Source of the DNA: Sphingomonas palmae
Lineage (GTDB): Bacteria > Pseudomonadota > Alphaproteobacteria > Sphingomonadales > Sphingomonadaceae
Direction: 5' to 3'
NCBI RefSeq assembly: GCF_900109565.1
Contig: NZ_FNZZ01000003.1
Location: forward strand, 62,001 to 126,000
DNA: 64,000 nucleotides
The notes under the pieces were generated by a model. The model saw only the letters and a program-made list of their open reading frames with translations. It was not told the DNA's origin and made no database searches. Positions 8,139 to 17,225 of the stretch are shown piece after piece. The position numbers and the translations under genes were made by a program. Numbering within the stretch: the first letter of the stretch is position 1; every line of letters starts with the position of its first letter.

Positions 8139-8822
8139 TCAGCGCGGCGGCAGATCGCTCTGCGAGATCGGCACGACCTTGATCTCGACGCGGCGGTTGG
8201 CGGCGCGGCCCTGCTCGGTCTCGTTCGACTCGATCGGCTGCGTCTCGCCGAAGCCCTTGGTCGCGATACGCGCCGACTGGACGCCGTGGCTCGACAGGTA
8301 ATCGGCGACGGACACCGCGCGCCGCTCCGACAGATCCTGATTGTACGTGTCGCTACCGGTCGAATCGGTATGGCCGTAGACGTCGATATACGTCTGCGGG
8401 TAATCGGCGAGGACCGACGCGACCTTGTCGAGCGTCGAGCGGAACTGCGGCTGCACGTTCGCCGAATTGTAGGCAAAGTTGATGCCCGACGGGATGTTGA
8501 GCAGCAGGTCGTCACCCTGGCGCACCACTTCCACGTCGGTGCCCGCGGTGCGCGCGCGCATCTCGCGCTCCTGCTTGTCCATGTACGCGCCGATGCCCGC
8601 ACCCGCGATGCCGCCAAGCCCTGCGCCGATGATCTTCTCGGTCCGATCGCGGCGTCCGCCGACCAGATCGCCCAGCAGATAACCGCCCAGCGCGCCGCCG
8701 ATGCCGCCGATCGCGGTCTTGCTGATGCGGCGCTCGCCCGTCTCCGGGTCGGTGGTGCAGGCAGCGGTGGTGACCAGCGACAGTGTCGCCGCGGCAGCCA
8801 GGAACTTGGACGGCAGCTTCAT
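8139..8822 (-). CDS. OmpA-family lipoprotein with glycine-zipper domain
   Basis: 227 residues from the ATG at 8822, which has GGGAGAAG upstream. A lipobox-like TTAAC ends the signal at about residue 21. A glycine zipper follows (AIGGIGGALGGYLLGDLVGG, then a second GAGLGGIAGAGIGAY half). The C-terminal half is an OmpA-like peptidoglycan-binding domain, with DVYGHTDSTGSDTYNQDLSE and RAVSVADYL. It probably links the outer membrane to peptidoglycan, like the YiaD or 17-kDa plus OmpA proteins of other proteobacteria. Confidence 0.92.
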   Translation of the reverse strand: MKLPSKFLAAAATLSLVTTAACTTDPETGERRISKTAIGGIGGALGGYLLGDLVGGRRDRTEKIIGAGLGGIAGAGIGAYMDKQEREMRARTAGTDVEVVRQGDDLLLNIPSGINFAYNSANVQPQFRSTLDKVASVLADYPQTYIDVYGHTDSTGSDTYNQDLSERRAVSVADYLSSHGVQSARIATKGFGETQPIESNETEQGRAANRRVEIKVVPISQSDLPPR

Positions 8823-9017
8823 TCTTCTCCCTTTCACGAAACCCATGCGACCGAAACGGGACGATGGCGGCGATTGTTCCGCTTATGAACCGAAGGGCCT
8901 TGCACTGAACCCAGGGTGCTGAACGCGGGCTGACACCTGCTCCGCTCGGTGTCGCACCTAAGTTGGCGATAAAGCGATTGTTCGTCGCCGCGTTTGCCGC
9001 CAAGGGTGTCGGCAGCC

Positions 9018-10313
9018 ATGTTACCGCCGTTCCCCTGGTTCGACGTCCTGATCATTCTCGCGCTGGTCGCGCTGAATGGCATCTTCGCGATGAGCGAGCT
9101 CGCAATCGTGTCCGTGCGCAAGGCGCGGCTGGAGGCGATGGCGCGTGCGGGCCGGCGCGGCGCTGCCGCCGCGATCAAACTCGCGGCCGACCCCGGCAAG
9201 TTCCTGTCGACGGTGCAGATCGGCATCACGCTGATCGGCATCCTGGCGGGCGCCTATTCGGGTGCGAGCCTCGGCACGCCGACCGCGGCGCGGCTCGAGG
9301 CGCTCGGGCTGTCGCACCAGACCGCGGAAACGGTCGGCTTCGCGCTCGTCATCGGGCTGACTACCTACGCGTCGCTGATCATCGGCGAACTGGTGCCCAA
9401 GCAGTTCGCGCTGCGTGCGCCCGAGGCGATCGCCAGCGTCGTCGCGCTGCCGATGACCTATATCGCGACCGTGACCAAGCCGCTCGGTTGGCTGCTCGAC
9501 CAGAGCAGCGCGCTGATCTTCAAATTGCTGCGCCTCAACCGCGAGAACGAGGATCAGGTCACCGCCGAGGAACTGCACCTGATCGTCGCGGAGGCGAGCA
9601 AGTCGGGGGTGATCGAGGAGCACGAGCGCTCGATCATCTCGGGCGTGGTGCGGCTCGCCGACCGACCGGTGCGCGAGGTGATGACGCCGCGCACCGATGT
9701 CGACTGGATCGACATGACGCTGGGAGAGGCGGAGCTGCGCGCGAAGCTGCTCGCATCGCCGCACAGCCGCCTGCCGGTGGGTGACGGGTCGATCGACGCG
9801 GTCGTCGGCGTGGTGCAGGCGCGCGACGTGGCGGCGGCGCTGTTCCGCGGCGACGCGCTCGATCTCGCCACGTTGGTGCGCAAGGCGCCGGTGGTGGTCG
9901 ACCAGATCGACGCGATGGACGCGCTCGATGCTTTGCGCCGCGCCGACGTGCCGATGGCGCTGATCCACGACGAATACGGACATTTCGAGGGCGTGGTAAC
10001 GCCCGCCAACCTGCTCGCTGCGATCGCGGGCGAGTTCGCCTCCGACGCCGACCCGGACGAGGCACCCAATGTGGTCGAGCGCGAGGACGGCTCGCTGCTG
10101 GTCGCGGGCACGATGGCGGCGGATGCGCTGGCCGAGCGGCTCGGGATCGATCTGCCCGACGACCGCGACTATGCGACGGTTGCCGGCCTCGCGCTCGCCG
10201 CCTTCCGCAAGCTGCCGGGTGAGGGTGAGCATTTCGAGGAACAGGGCTGGCGCTTCGAGGTGGTCGACCTCGACGGCCGCCGCATCGACAAATTGCTGGT
10301 CAGCGCGGCCTGA
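9018..10313 (+). CDS. CNNM/CorC-type transporter (hemolysin family, DUF21-CBS-CorC_HlyC)
   Basis: About 431 residues. The N-terminal DUF21 membrane domain has roughly four helices ([18 protein letters not shown] first). A pair of CBS domains follows ([18 protein letters not shown], then a second around [14 protein letters not shown]), then a C-terminal CorC_HlyC domain ([19 protein letters not shown]). Members are implicated in magnesium or cobalt efflux. I chose the ATG at 9018 rather than the TTG at 8994 because the family starts just before the first helix. It stands alone, with adhC following at 29 bases. Confidence 0.9.
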   Translation: MLPPFPWFDVLIILALVALNGIFAMSELAIVSVRKARLEAMARAGRRGAAAAIKLAADPGKFLSTVQIGITLIGILAGAYSGASLGTPTAARLEALGLSHQTAETVGFALVIGLTTYASLIIGELVPKQFALRAPEAIASVVALPMTYIATVTKPLGWLLDQSSALIFKLLRLNRENEDQVTAEELHLIVAEASKSGVIEEHERSIISGVVRLADRPVREVMTPRTDVDWIDMTLGEAELRAKLLASPHSRLPVGDGSIDAVVGVVQARDVAAALFRGDALDLATLVRKAPVVVDQIDAMDALDALRRADVPMALIHDEYGHFEGVVTPANLLAAIAGEFASDADPDEAPNVVEREDGSLLVAGTMAADALAERLGIDLPDDRDYATVAGLALAAFRKLPGEGEHFEEQGWRFEVVDLDGRRIDKLLVSAA

Positions 10314-10342
10314 GGCCTTCGACCAAGAGTAGAGGAAGACAC

Positions 10343-11449
10343 ATGAAAACTCGCGCAGCTGTCGCGTTCGAGGCGAAGAAGCCGCTGGAGATCGTCGAGC
10401 TCGACCTCGAAGGACCGAAAGCCGGCGAGGTGCTGGTCGAGATCATGGCGACCGGCATCTGCCACACCGACGCCTATACGCTCGATGGCCTCGATTCGGA
10501 GGGGTTGTTCCCCAGCGTGCTCGGCCACGAGGGCGCCGGGATCGTGCGCGAGGTCGGCGCGGGCGTGACGAGCGTCGCGGTCGGCGACCACGTCATCCCG
10601 CTCTACACGCCCGAATGCCGCCAGTGTAAGTCGTGCCTGAGCCAGAAGACCAACCTGTGCACCGCAATCCGCGCCACGCAGGGCAAGGGGCTGATGCCCG
10701 ACGGCACGACGCGCTTCAGCTACAAGGGGCAGCCGATCTTCCACTATATGGGCTGCTCGACCTTCTCGAACTTCACCGTGCTGCCCGATATCGCGGTCGC
10801 CAAGATCCGCACCGACGCGCCGTTCGACACCAGCTGCTACGTCGGTTGCGGCGTGACAACGGGCGTCGGCGCCGTGGTCAATACCGCCAAGGTCGAGCCG
10901 GGCTCGACCGTGATCGTGTTCGGGCTGGGCGGCATCGGGCTGAACGTGATCCAGGGCGCGAAGCTCGCCGGCGCGCTCCACATCATCGGGGTCGACATCA
11001 ATCCCGACCGCGAGGAATGGGGCCGCCGCTTCGGCATGACCGCCTTCGTCAATCCCAGGCAAGTCGGCGACGTCGTCCAGCATCTGATCGCGATGACTGA
11101 CGGTGGCGGCGATTATACGTTCGATTGCACCGGCAACACGGTGGTGATGCGTCAGGCGCTCGAATCGGCCCACCGCGGCTGGGGCGAATCGATCGTCATC
11201 GGCGTGGCGGAAGCGGGCAAGGAGATCGCGACGCGCCCGTTCCAGCTCGTCACCGGGCGCGTCTGGCGCGGCACCGCGTTCGGCGGCGCGCGCGGGCGCA
11301 CCGACACGCCGAAAATTGTCGACTGGTACATGAACGGCTTGATCGAGATCGACCCGATGATCACGCACCGGTTGAGCCTCGACGAGATCAACAAGGGCTT
11401 CGACCTGATGCACGCGGGCGAGTCGATCCGCAGCGTGGTGATCTACTGA
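10343..11449 (+). CDS. adhC: S-(hydroxymethyl)glutathione dehydrogenase / class III alcohol dehydrogenase
   Basis: 368 residues, the normal length. It oxidises the spontaneous glutathione-formaldehyde adduct to S-formylglutathione using NAD. Catalytic zinc ligands lie in ATGICHTD and GHEGAGIV, and the structural zinc loop is [30 protein letters not shown] is the Rossmann fold. The C-terminal part ([19 protein letters not shown]) is diagnostic for class III. It leads the operon adhC-VOC-fghA, in which fghA carries out the next step. frmA is the equivalent name. Confidence 0.96.
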   Translation: MKTRAAVAFEAKKPLEIVELDLEGPKAGEVLVEIMATGICHTDAYTLDGLDSEGLFPSVLGHEGAGIVREVGAGVTSVAVGDHVIPLYTPECRQCKSCLSQKTNLCTAIRATQGKGLMPDGTTRFSYKGQPIFHYMGCSTFSNFTVLPDIAVAKIRTDAPFDTSCYVGCGVTTGVGAVVNTAKVEPGSTVIVFGLGGIGLNVIQGAKLAGALHIIGVDINPDREEWGRRFGMTAFVNPRQVGDVVQHLIAMTDGGGDYTFDCTGNTVVMRQALESAHRGWGESIVIGVAEAGKEIATRPFQLVTGRVWRGTAFGGARGRTDTPKIVDWYMNGLIEIDPMITHRLSLDEINKGFDLMHAGESIRSVVIY

Positions 11450-11487
11450 CGCCGCCAAGGTAGAGCGGCCACATAAGGAGAGTGACG

Positions 11488-11889
11488 ATGTTCAGCCACA
11501 TGATGGTCGGGTCGAACGACCTCGATCGATCAAAGACATTCTACGACGCGCTGTTCGGGTCGCTCGGCGGCAAGCCGGGGTTCAAGGATCCGAAGGGCCG
11601 GCTGATCTACAGCCACAACGGCAGCCTGTTCCTGGTGACTAAGCCGATCGACGGCGAGGCGGCGACGCACGGCAACGGCAGCACGATCGGTTTTCAGGTG
11701 ACCGGTCCCGAGCAGGCGCATGCCTGGCACGAGGCAGGCGTCGCGGCCGGCGGCACTGCGATCGAGGACGCGCCGGGCGTGCGCAGCGGCGGCGGGATGA
11801 GCCTGTACCTCGCCTATTTGCGCGATCCCGACGGCAACAAGCTGTGCGCGCTGCACCGCATGCCGGCAGAGGCTTCGACCCGGGCGTGA
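11488..11889 (+). CDS. VOC/glyoxalase-family protein in the formaldehyde operon
   Basis: 133 residues with the paired beta-alpha-beta-beta-beta modules of the vicinal oxygen chelate fold. The N-terminus FSHMMVGSNDLDRSKTFYD has the first metal-position histidine, and the C-terminal YLRDPDGNKLCALHR has a possible second set. AAGGAG lies seven bases before the ATG at 11488, which makes it preferable to the GTG at 11482. It sits between adhC and fghA and its stop overlaps the fghA start, so it probably acts on a glutathione or aldehyde adduct, but no substrate can be read from sequence. Confidence 0.82.
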   Translation: MFSHMMVGSNDLDRSKTFYDALFGSLGGKPGFKDPKGRLIYSHNGSLFLVTKPIDGEAATHGNGSTIGFQVTGPEQAHAWHEAGVAAGGTAIEDAPGVRSGGGMSLYLAYLRDPDGNKLCALHRMPAEASTRA

Positions 11890-12755
11890 GTCAGGCGCAG
11901 GCAGCCGCAGCCGACGTCGGGGCAGGACTGGAAACGGTTTCCACCGCCCGGTCGCACGGCGGGGTGCAGGGCGTGTACCGCCACGCCTCCGCCGCTACGG
12001 GCACGACGATGACCTTCTCGGTCTTCGTGCCCGAGCATGCGCCGGGCGAGCGGCTGCCGGTCATCTGGTACTTGTCGGGGCTGACCTGCACCCACGCCAA
12101 TGTGACCGATAAGGGCGAGTTTCGCGCCGCTTGTGCCCGTCGCCGCGTCATCTTCGTCGCGCCCGACACCAGCCCGCGCGGGCAAGACGTACCCGACGAT
12201 GACGCGTGGGATTTCGGGCAGGGCGCGGGCTTCTACGTCGATGCGACGCAGGCGCCGTGGTCGGCAAACTACCGGATGTGGCGCTACGTGACCGAGGAAC
12301 TGCCGGCACTCGTCGCGGCGTCGTTCCCAATCGACATGGCGCGGCAGGGCATCACCGGCCACTCGATGGGCGGGCACGGCGCGCTGACGATCGCGCTGAC
12401 CTATCCCGACCGGTTCCGCTCGGTCTCCGCCTTCGCCCCGATCGTCGCACCGACACAGGTGCCGTGGGGCCGCGCGCTCCACCGCTATCTGGGCGATGAC
12501 CCCGCGGCCAAGCGCCGCCACGACGCGGTGGCGCTGATCGAAGACGGCGCGCGTGTCGCGGAGCTGCTGGTCGATCAGGGCGACGCGGACATTTTCTTGT
12601 CCGAGCAGCTTCGCCCCGAACTGCTCCAGCGCGCCTGCGCCGATGCGGGCATCGCGCTCGATCTCAGGATGCAGCCCGGCTACGATCACAGCTACCTGTT
12701 CGTGTCGACCTTCATGGCTGATCACATCGCCTGGCACGCCGCGCGGCTGGGGTAG
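11886..12755 (+). CDS. fghA: S-formylglutathione hydrolase
   Basis: 289 residues from a GTG at 11886 that overlaps the VOC stop (GTGA). An esterase-D-type alpha/beta hydrolase that splits S-formylglutathione into formate and glutathione. The nucleophile is in GHSMGGHGA, the oxyanion-region cysteine is in YLSGLTCTHANV, and the catalytic histidine is in PGYDHSYLF. It completes glutathione-dependent formaldehyde oxidation together with adhC. A perfect hairpin follows the stop, consistent with the end of the operon. Confidence 0.96.
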   Translation: MSQAQAAAADVGAGLETVSTARSHGGVQGVYRHASAATGTTMTFSVFVPEHAPGERLPVIWYLSGLTCTHANVTDKGEFRAACARRRVIFVAPDTSPRGQDVPDDDAWDFGQGAGFYVDATQAPWSANYRMWRYVTEELPALVAASFPIDMARQGITGHSMGGHGALTIALTYPDRFRSVSAFAPIVAPTQVPWGRALHRYLGDDPAAKRRHDAVALIEDGARVAELLVDQGDADIFLSEQLRPELLQRACADAGIALDLRMQPGYDHSYLFVSTFMADHIAWHAARLG

Positions 12756-12766
12756 GCGATGGCGTG

Positions 12767-12790
12767 TCCGCGGGGCCACGACCCCGCGGA
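12767..12790 (+). terminator. Hairpin at the end of the adhC-VOC-fghA operon
   Basis: A perfect 9-bp stem (TCCGCGGGG with CCCCGCGGA) around CCACGA, 11 bases after the fghA stop. It has no clear U-tract. Its position also argues that gmk begins downstream at 12852 rather than at 12759. Confidence 0.55.
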
Positions 12791-12851
12791 ACCGTACCGG
12801 CATCCGCTCCCGCGACTTGACGCGGCGGCAGCGCAGGGGCCACAGGCACGC

Positions 12852-13508
12852 ATGGACGGCGCTCCCCACCCCGACACCCACAATTTCAAGCGGCGCGGCG
12901 TGCTGTTCGTGCTGTCCTCGCCGTCGGGCGCGGGCAAGTCGACGATCGCGCGCAAACTGCTGGCGAGCGAACCCGAGCTGTCGCTGTCGGTGTCGGCGAC
13001 GACGCGCGCGATCCGGCCGGGCGAACAGGACGGGCGCGACTATCACTTCGTCTCGCTCGATCGCTTTCGCGAGATGGTGTCGGCGCACGAGTTTCTCGAA
13101 TGGGCGCACGTGTTCGATCAGCGCTACGGCACGCCGCGTGGGCCGGTCGAGGACATGCTGGCCGCGGGCAAGGACGTGCTGTTCGACATCGACTGGCAGG
13201 GCGCGCAGCAGTTGCACCAGATCGCAGGCGGCGACGTGGTCCGCGTCTTCATCCTGCCGCCGTCGATGGAGGAACTGCACAAGCGGCTGCTCAACCGCAA
13301 TACCGATGCGATCGAGGTGATCGACCGTCGCATGGCGCGCGCCTCGAACGAGATCAGCCACTGGGACGGCTACGACTACGTGCTGGTCAACGACGACGTC
13401 GAGCAATGCTATGCCAAGGTGCGCACGATCCTGGCGGCGGAGCGGCTGAAGCGGTCGCGTCAGACCGGATTGATCGGCTTCATCCGCAAGCTGCGCACCC
13501 CCGCCTGA
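12852..13508 (+). CDS. gmk: Guanylate kinase
   Basis: 218 residues. It phosphorylates GMP to GDP. The P-loop is SSPSGAGKST near residue 20, GMP-binding residues lie in TTRAIRPGEQDGRDYHFV, and DIDWQGAQQL and RMARASNEISHWDGYDYVLVN are family signatures. The frame stays open to 12759, but that stretch has the composition of a leader and contains the hairpin at 12767-12790. The ATG at 12852 gives the usual length. Confidence 0.95.
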   Translation: MDGAPHPDTHNFKRRGVLFVLSSPSGAGKSTIARKLLASEPELSLSVSATTRAIRPGEQDGRDYHFVSLDRFREMVSAHEFLEWAHVFDQRYGTPRGPVEDMLAAGKDVLFDIDWQGAQQLHQIAGGDVVRVFILPPSMEELHKRLLNRNTDAIEVIDRRMARASNEISHWDGYDYVLVNDDVEQCYAKVRTILAAERLKRSRQTGLIGFIRKLRTPA

Positions 13509-13529
13509 CCGCTGGGCGCGATCGGCGCG

Positions 13530-14210
13530 TTAGAGCAGCGACAGGAACTGCACCGCGGCGTCGAACTCGCGCCGACGATGATCGCGCGCTTGCGTAGCCA
13601 GGCTGTCCTCACCCCATAACTCCGCCTGCCAATCCTCATCGACGTGCGCGGCGTTCCACAATGCGTCGGCGTCGATCGCGCCTTCCGCGAGCGCGAGTGT
13701 GCCGACCAAGGTACCGGTGATCGTCACCAGCGGCGACATCGGGGCGAGCGCGAAGGCATCGCGCACCGATATCGCGTCGCTCAATCGCTGCACCGTCGCG
13801 GCGGGCTGCGCGTGGTGGATGACGCCAGCAACCGGCTCGAAATGCACGTCGAAGCGATCCCGCGCCCAATCGAGCAGCGGGTTCCACGTCGCCGCCTGCC
13901 GCGCCACCAGCTCGGCGGGCTGGTCGGCCCGGTAGTAGAGCAGGTCGCTGTCGGCATAAGCGGCGAGCCCGCGCGTGAACGCGGCGGCGTCGGGCGCGAC
14001 TCGGTCGATCGCGGCGTTGGCGAGCCCGGTCAACGGCATCGTTCGTGGGTCGACCGTGTCGCCCACCGCGCGCCATTCCTCCGCCACGGCGTGCGACAGT
14101 GCGGTGGTAGGCAACGCCAGCGGCGCGCGCCCGGGCGTGCGGACCGGGCGATCGTCGAGCCGGATGGCCTGGTCGTCGTCGACCGTGACCTCGCGCCAGA
14201 ACCGCTTCAT
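13530..14210 (-). CDS. ATP12-family F1-ATPase assembly chaperone
   Basis: 226 residues. It matches ATP12 (PF07542), which in mitochondria and alphaproteobacteria helps assemble the alpha subunit of F1-ATPase. Visible segments are KRFWREVTVDD at the N-terminus, a RPVRTPGRAPLALPT region, DSDLLYYRADQP in the middle and WQAELWGEDSLATQARDHRR near the end. It is the last gene of a three-gene minus-strand operon and starts four bases inside the previous gene (ATGA overlap). Confidence 0.92.
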   Translation of the reverse strand: MKRFWREVTVDDDQAIRLDDRPVRTPGRAPLALPTTALSHAVAEEWRAVGDTVDPRTMPLTGLANAAIDRVAPDAAAFTRGLAAYADSDLLYYRADQPAELVARQAATWNPLLDWARDRFDVHFEPVAGVIHHAQPAATVQRLSDAISVRDAFALAPMSPLVTITGTLVGTLALAEGAIDADALWNAAHVDEDWQAELWGEDSLATQARDHRRREFDAAVQFLSLL

Positions 14211-14413
14211 TTCGGACTCCGCCAGCGCGCAGCGAGCGCACGCGGGACCGTTGCCAGCATCCACATCGCGGCGAGCACGATCGCGACACCCAGCACCTTC
14301 GGCCCCGTCGTCTCCGCGCGACCGACCAAAATCACGCCCAGCACCGCACCGAAACTGCCGATGATGCGCACCGCCGACAGGGCCGCCCAGCGCGGCAGTG
14401 CGGGATCGCTCAC
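14207..14413 (-). CDS. Small two-helix membrane protein between HAD phosphatase and ATP12
   Basis: 68 residues with two predicted membrane helices (about AVRIIGSFGAVLGVILVG and VLGVAIVLAAMWMLATVP). It overlaps both neighbours by four bases (ATGA at each junction), which is strong evidence that it is translated. Its function is unknown; the company of an ATP12 chaperone hints at a membrane role, but this is only context. Confidence 0.75.
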   Translation of the reverse strand: MSDPALPRWAALSAVRIIGSFGAVLGVILVGRAETTGPKVLGVAIVLAAMWMLATVPRALAARWRSPK

Positions 14414-15090
14414 GCGGCCACCTCACCTGTCATGGCGCGGTGAAGGTCGGCGTAGCGGCGGACGATCACGTCGGCGCCGCCCGCGCGCAGCAGAGCCTCG
14501 TCATGGTACCCCCAGGTGACGCCGATCGCGCGCACGTTCGCCGCGCGCGCCATCTCCATGTCGTAGCTCGTATCGCCGATCATGACGGTCAGATGGGGAT
14601 CGGTGCCCGCCTGTTCCATCGCGGCATGGATCATCGACGGATGCGGTTTCGACGGATGGCGGTCGGCCGTCTGCAACGTGACGAAGCGGTCGGCGAGTCC
14701 GTGATGCGCCAGCACGTGCGCCAGCCCGCGATCGGACTTGCCCGTCGCCACGCCGAAGGCCCAGCCTTCATCGGCGAGCACGTCGAGCGCCTCTACCAGC
14801 CCGTCGTACAGCGGCTCGGCGTCCAGCAGCCCGTCGGCGCGCATCCGCTGGAATGCCGTCTTGTAATCCTCCGCCACTCTGGAGTGGAAATCCGCCTCCG
14901 CGTCTGGGGCCAGCGCGGCGACGGCCTCGACCAGGCTCAACCCGACGATGCCGCGGATCGCCTCACGCGACGGCGCCTCGACACGCACGCCCGCGAATGC
15001 CGCCTCCATCGCGCGGCAGATGTTGGCGTGGCTGTCGACGAGTGTGCCGTCACAGTCGAAGATGGCGAGGCGGACGGGGGCACGGAGCAT
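14410..15090 (-). CDS. HAD-IA family hydrolase (phosphoglycolate phosphatase-like)
   Basis: 226 residues from the ATG at 15090. A haloacid-dehalogenase fold phosphatase: motif I FDCDGTLVDS, motif II at ATGKSDRGL, the motif III lysine in KPHPSMI, and motif IV GDTSYDMEMARAA. GVTWGYHD near the end is typical of Gph-like phosphatases, so a small phosphorylated metabolite such as 2-phosphoglycolate is a reasonable guess. It is the first gene of the overlapping operon that ends with the ATP12 chaperone. Confidence 0.9.
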   Translation of the reverse strand: MLRAPVRLAIFDCDGTLVDSHANICRAMEAAFAGVRVEAPSREAIRGIVGLSLVEAVAALAPDAEADFHSRVAEDYKTAFQRMRADGLLDAEPLYDGLVEALDVLADEGWAFGVATGKSDRGLAHVLAHHGLADRFVTLQTADRHPSKPHPSMIHAAMEQAGTDPHLTVMIGDTSYDMEMARAANVRAIGVTWGYHDEALLRAGGADVIVRRYADLHRAMTGEVAA

Positions 15091-15242
15091 GGCTCGCCCC
15101 CCTAGCAGCATCGCGTCACGCCTGTCATCGACCACGTCATCAGCGCAAAGGGCCGCTACAATGTTCGTGTTCGTCGAACGATCCTGCGCTAGCGACAAGC
15201 CGTTGTTCTGCCACGACGAACGTCCACCGCACGGCTAGGTTC

Positions 15243-15263
15243 GTTAATTCCGATATGATTAAC
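15243..15263. promoter_or_regulatory. AT-rich inverted repeat upstream of a small gene
   Basis: GTTAAT and ATTAAC form perfect 6-base arms separated by 9 bases, in otherwise GC-rich DNA, 46 bases before the small membrane-protein gene at 15309. A dimeric regulator site is possible; chance is not excluded. Confidence 0.3.
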
Positions 15264-15308
15264 GCTGTTTCGGCCGCGGGGAAGGGTGGCCGAAGCGGGT
15301 GAGATCTG

Positions 15309-15509
15309 ATGTTCGGTGCGGTTGCCTTTACCTACGGCCTGTTGTTGACCTTTGTCATGTCGGGGGCGTCGCGCAACGCGAAGCTCAGCCGACCCAATCC
15401 CGCAATGCTGTCCGCGATCGGCTACGTACTGGTCGGGATCACCAGCGCGGCGTCGCTGCTGCTGTTCGGTTACGCCGGCTGGAGCTACCTGAGCGCCGCC
15501 GCCGTCTGA
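15309..15509 (+). CDS. Small two-helix membrane protein
   Basis: 66 residues with two hydrophobic helices (VAFTYGLLLTFVMSG and IGYVLVGITSAASLLLFGYAGW), joined by a short basic loop. A moderately placed GGGTGAG lies upstream. It is convergent with the PaiB-like gene, with only four bases between the stops. No family recognised; the strongly biased hydrophobic pattern supports a real gene. Confidence 0.55.
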   Translation: MFGAVAFTYGLLLTFVMSGASRNAKLSRPNPAMLSAIGYVLVGITSAASLLLFGYAGWSYLSAAAV

Positions 15510-15513
15510 TTGG

Positions 15514-16116
15514 TCAGTTCCGGCGATCCGCCATCGCCTTCGCCAAGTCACTGCGCCCGGCAGCCCGCAACGCCGCTTCGACGCCGTTGCGGTCGCTGGC
15601 CGGCTTGTTCTGCGACAATTTGGCGGTACCCCGCCACATCTCGACGCGGATCAGATAGCCCTGGATCGCGTCGAGCATCCGCTCGATCGATGCGGCAGGC
15701 ACCTTGTCGGTCGTCCAAGCCGGTTTGGGCGCCAGCCGCGCCTCGTGCTCGGCGGCGGCCAGCGCCTCGATCTGCGCGTTCAGCGCGTCGCGCGATAGCG
15801 GTTCGATCACGCCCTCTGCCTCGACCGCGACGTAGTTCCACGTCGGCACCTGCGCGGCCGTCTCGTACCAATCTGGGCTGACATAACCGTCGACGGGGCT
15901 GAACGATGCGATTACGCGCGCGCCGGCCAGCATCGGCTCGACGCGGTTGCGGCGCGAACAGTGGAAGCGCAGGTCGCCCGCCTCGTCGAGCGTGCACGGC
16001 GCGTGGATGACGCCCGCGCCGCTAGCCCCGAGAACGAAGACGTGCGCGAACGCGGTCGCTCGCGCGATGCGGCGGCACGCGGCCGCGTCGATCCGAAACG
16101 CGGGGTCCGGATGCAC
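15514..16116 (-). CDS. PaiB-like FMN-binding negative transcriptional regulator
   Basis: 200 residues. It matches the PaiB/FMN-bind_2 family, which has a split-barrel flavin-binding fold related to pyridoxamine phosphate oxidase. Visible are HAPCTLDEAG, LRFHCSRRNR, YVSPDWYETAAQVPTWNYVAV and the C-terminal KLSQNKPASDRNGVE, a hallmark of the family. In Bacillus the family represses protease and sporulation genes, but in most bacteria the target is unknown. It ends close to the small membrane gene on the other strand. Confidence 0.92.
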   Translation of the reverse strand: MHPDPAFRIDAAACRRIARATAFAHVFVLGASGAGVIHAPCTLDEAGDLRFHCSRRNRVEPMLAGARVIASFSPVDGYVSPDWYETAAQVPTWNYVAVEAEGVIEPLSRDALNAQIEALAAAEHEARLAPKPAWTTDKVPAASIERMLDAIQGYLIRVEMWRGTAKLSQNKPASDRNGVEAALRAAGRSDLAKAMADRRN

Positions 16117-16124
16117 GCCGGCGC

Positions 16125-17225
16125 TCAGTCGTCGCGGCTGCCGCGCCCGCGCCGCTCGCCGCGCCGCGCCTTGCGCACGCCCTTGGCATGCGCGCGCGCC
16201 TTCGCCTTCTTCTCCTCGCGCGTCGGGGGTACAAAGTCGTTGATCGGCATCGAATTGCCCGCCATCTCCTCGAACCCCAGGCTCGCCAGGCTCTCGGCGA
16301 AATGCTGCGGCAGCTCCGCGGTCACGTCGATCTCGCCGCCGTCGGGGTGATCGACGCGGATGCGGCGCGCGTGCAGGTGCATCTTGCGGCTGATCCCGCC
16401 GGTCAGAAACGCCGCCGGACCGCCGTACTTGCCGTCGCCGACGATCGGGTGGCCGATCGCCGCCATGTGGACGCGCAGCTGGTGCGTCCGCCCGGTCAGC
16501 GGCTGCAGCTCGACCCAGCAGGTGCGGTTGCCCGCACGCTCAATCACGCGGTAGCGGCTGCGCGCCGCCTGACCCTCGGCCTCATCGACGTGCATCTTCT
16601 CGCCGCCGGTGCCGGGCTGCTTGGCGATCGGCAGCTCGATCATGCCGTCGTCGATCGACGGCACGCCGACGACCAGCGCCCAATACACCTTCTTGGCGGT
16701 GCGGCCCGAAAATGCCTTGGCGAAGAACGCCGCCGCACGCGACGTGCGCGCGACCAGCAGCGCGCCCGACGTATCCTTATCCAAGCGATGGACCAGCTTG
16801 GGCCGACCGTCCAGATCGTCCTGCAACGCGTCGAGCAGCCCGTCGACGTGCGCGGTCGTCTTGGTACCGCCCTGCGTCGCCAGCCCCGGCGGTTTGTTGA
16901 GCACCAGCGCCTGGGGATCGCGGTGGATCACCATCTCGCGCGCGAATGCCTCTTCGTCGGCGGTCAGCGGCGTGCGCTCGCGCTGCGGCCGTGCGGTGGT
17001 GCGCACCGCCTCGACCGGCGGGATGCGCAGCATCTGCCCCGCCTGAACGCGGTCGCCGGGGCCGACCCGCGCGCCGTCGAGCCGCAACTGCCCGGTCCGT
17101 GCCCATTTCGCGACCGTGGTGAAGCTGGTCGCATCGAGGTGCCGCTTGAACCAGCGATCGACGCGAATGCCGTCGTCGTCGGGGGCGATGACGAACTGGC
17201 GGACATTCTCGACGAGCTTGTTCAC
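16125..17225 (-). CDS. rluC: RluA-family 23S rRNA pseudouridine synthase (RluC-like)
   Basis: 366 residues from a GTG at 17225 that overlaps the crcB stop (GTGA). An N-terminal S4-like RNA-binding domain (RVDRWFKRHLDATSF) precedes the RluA catalytic domain. The catalytic aspartate is in LVHRLDKDTSGALLVAR, and the family motif GRTHQLRVHMAAIGHPIVGDGKYGG-type region follows. It converts uridines in 23S rRNA to pseudouridine. The C-terminus has a highly basic tail of Lys/Arg (about 30 residues), which probably adds RNA affinity. RluD is the alternative. Confidence 0.9.
   Translation of the reverse strand: MNKLVENVRQFVIAPDDDGIRVDRWFKRHLDATSFTTVAKWARTGQLRLDGARVGPGDRVQAGQMLRIPPVEAVRTTARPQRERTPLTADEEAFAREMVIHRDPQALVLNKPPGLATQGGTKTTAHVDGLLDALQDDLDGRPKLVHRLDKDTSGALLVARTSRAAAFFAKAFSGRTAKKVYWALVVGVPSIDDGMIELPIAKQPGTGGEKMHVDEAEGQAARSRYRVIERAGNRTCWVELQPLTGRTHQLRVHMAAIGHPIVGDGKYGGPAAFLTGGISRKMHLHARRIRVDHPDGGEIDVTAELPQHFAESLASLGFEEMAGNSMPINDFVPPTREEKKAKARAHAKGVRKARRGERRGRGSRDD

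Noticed and set aside
11814-13406. 530-residue minus-strand frame opposite fghA and gmk
   Set aside because: Antisense to two certain enzymes; its composition is Arg/Asp/Val-rich without motifs.
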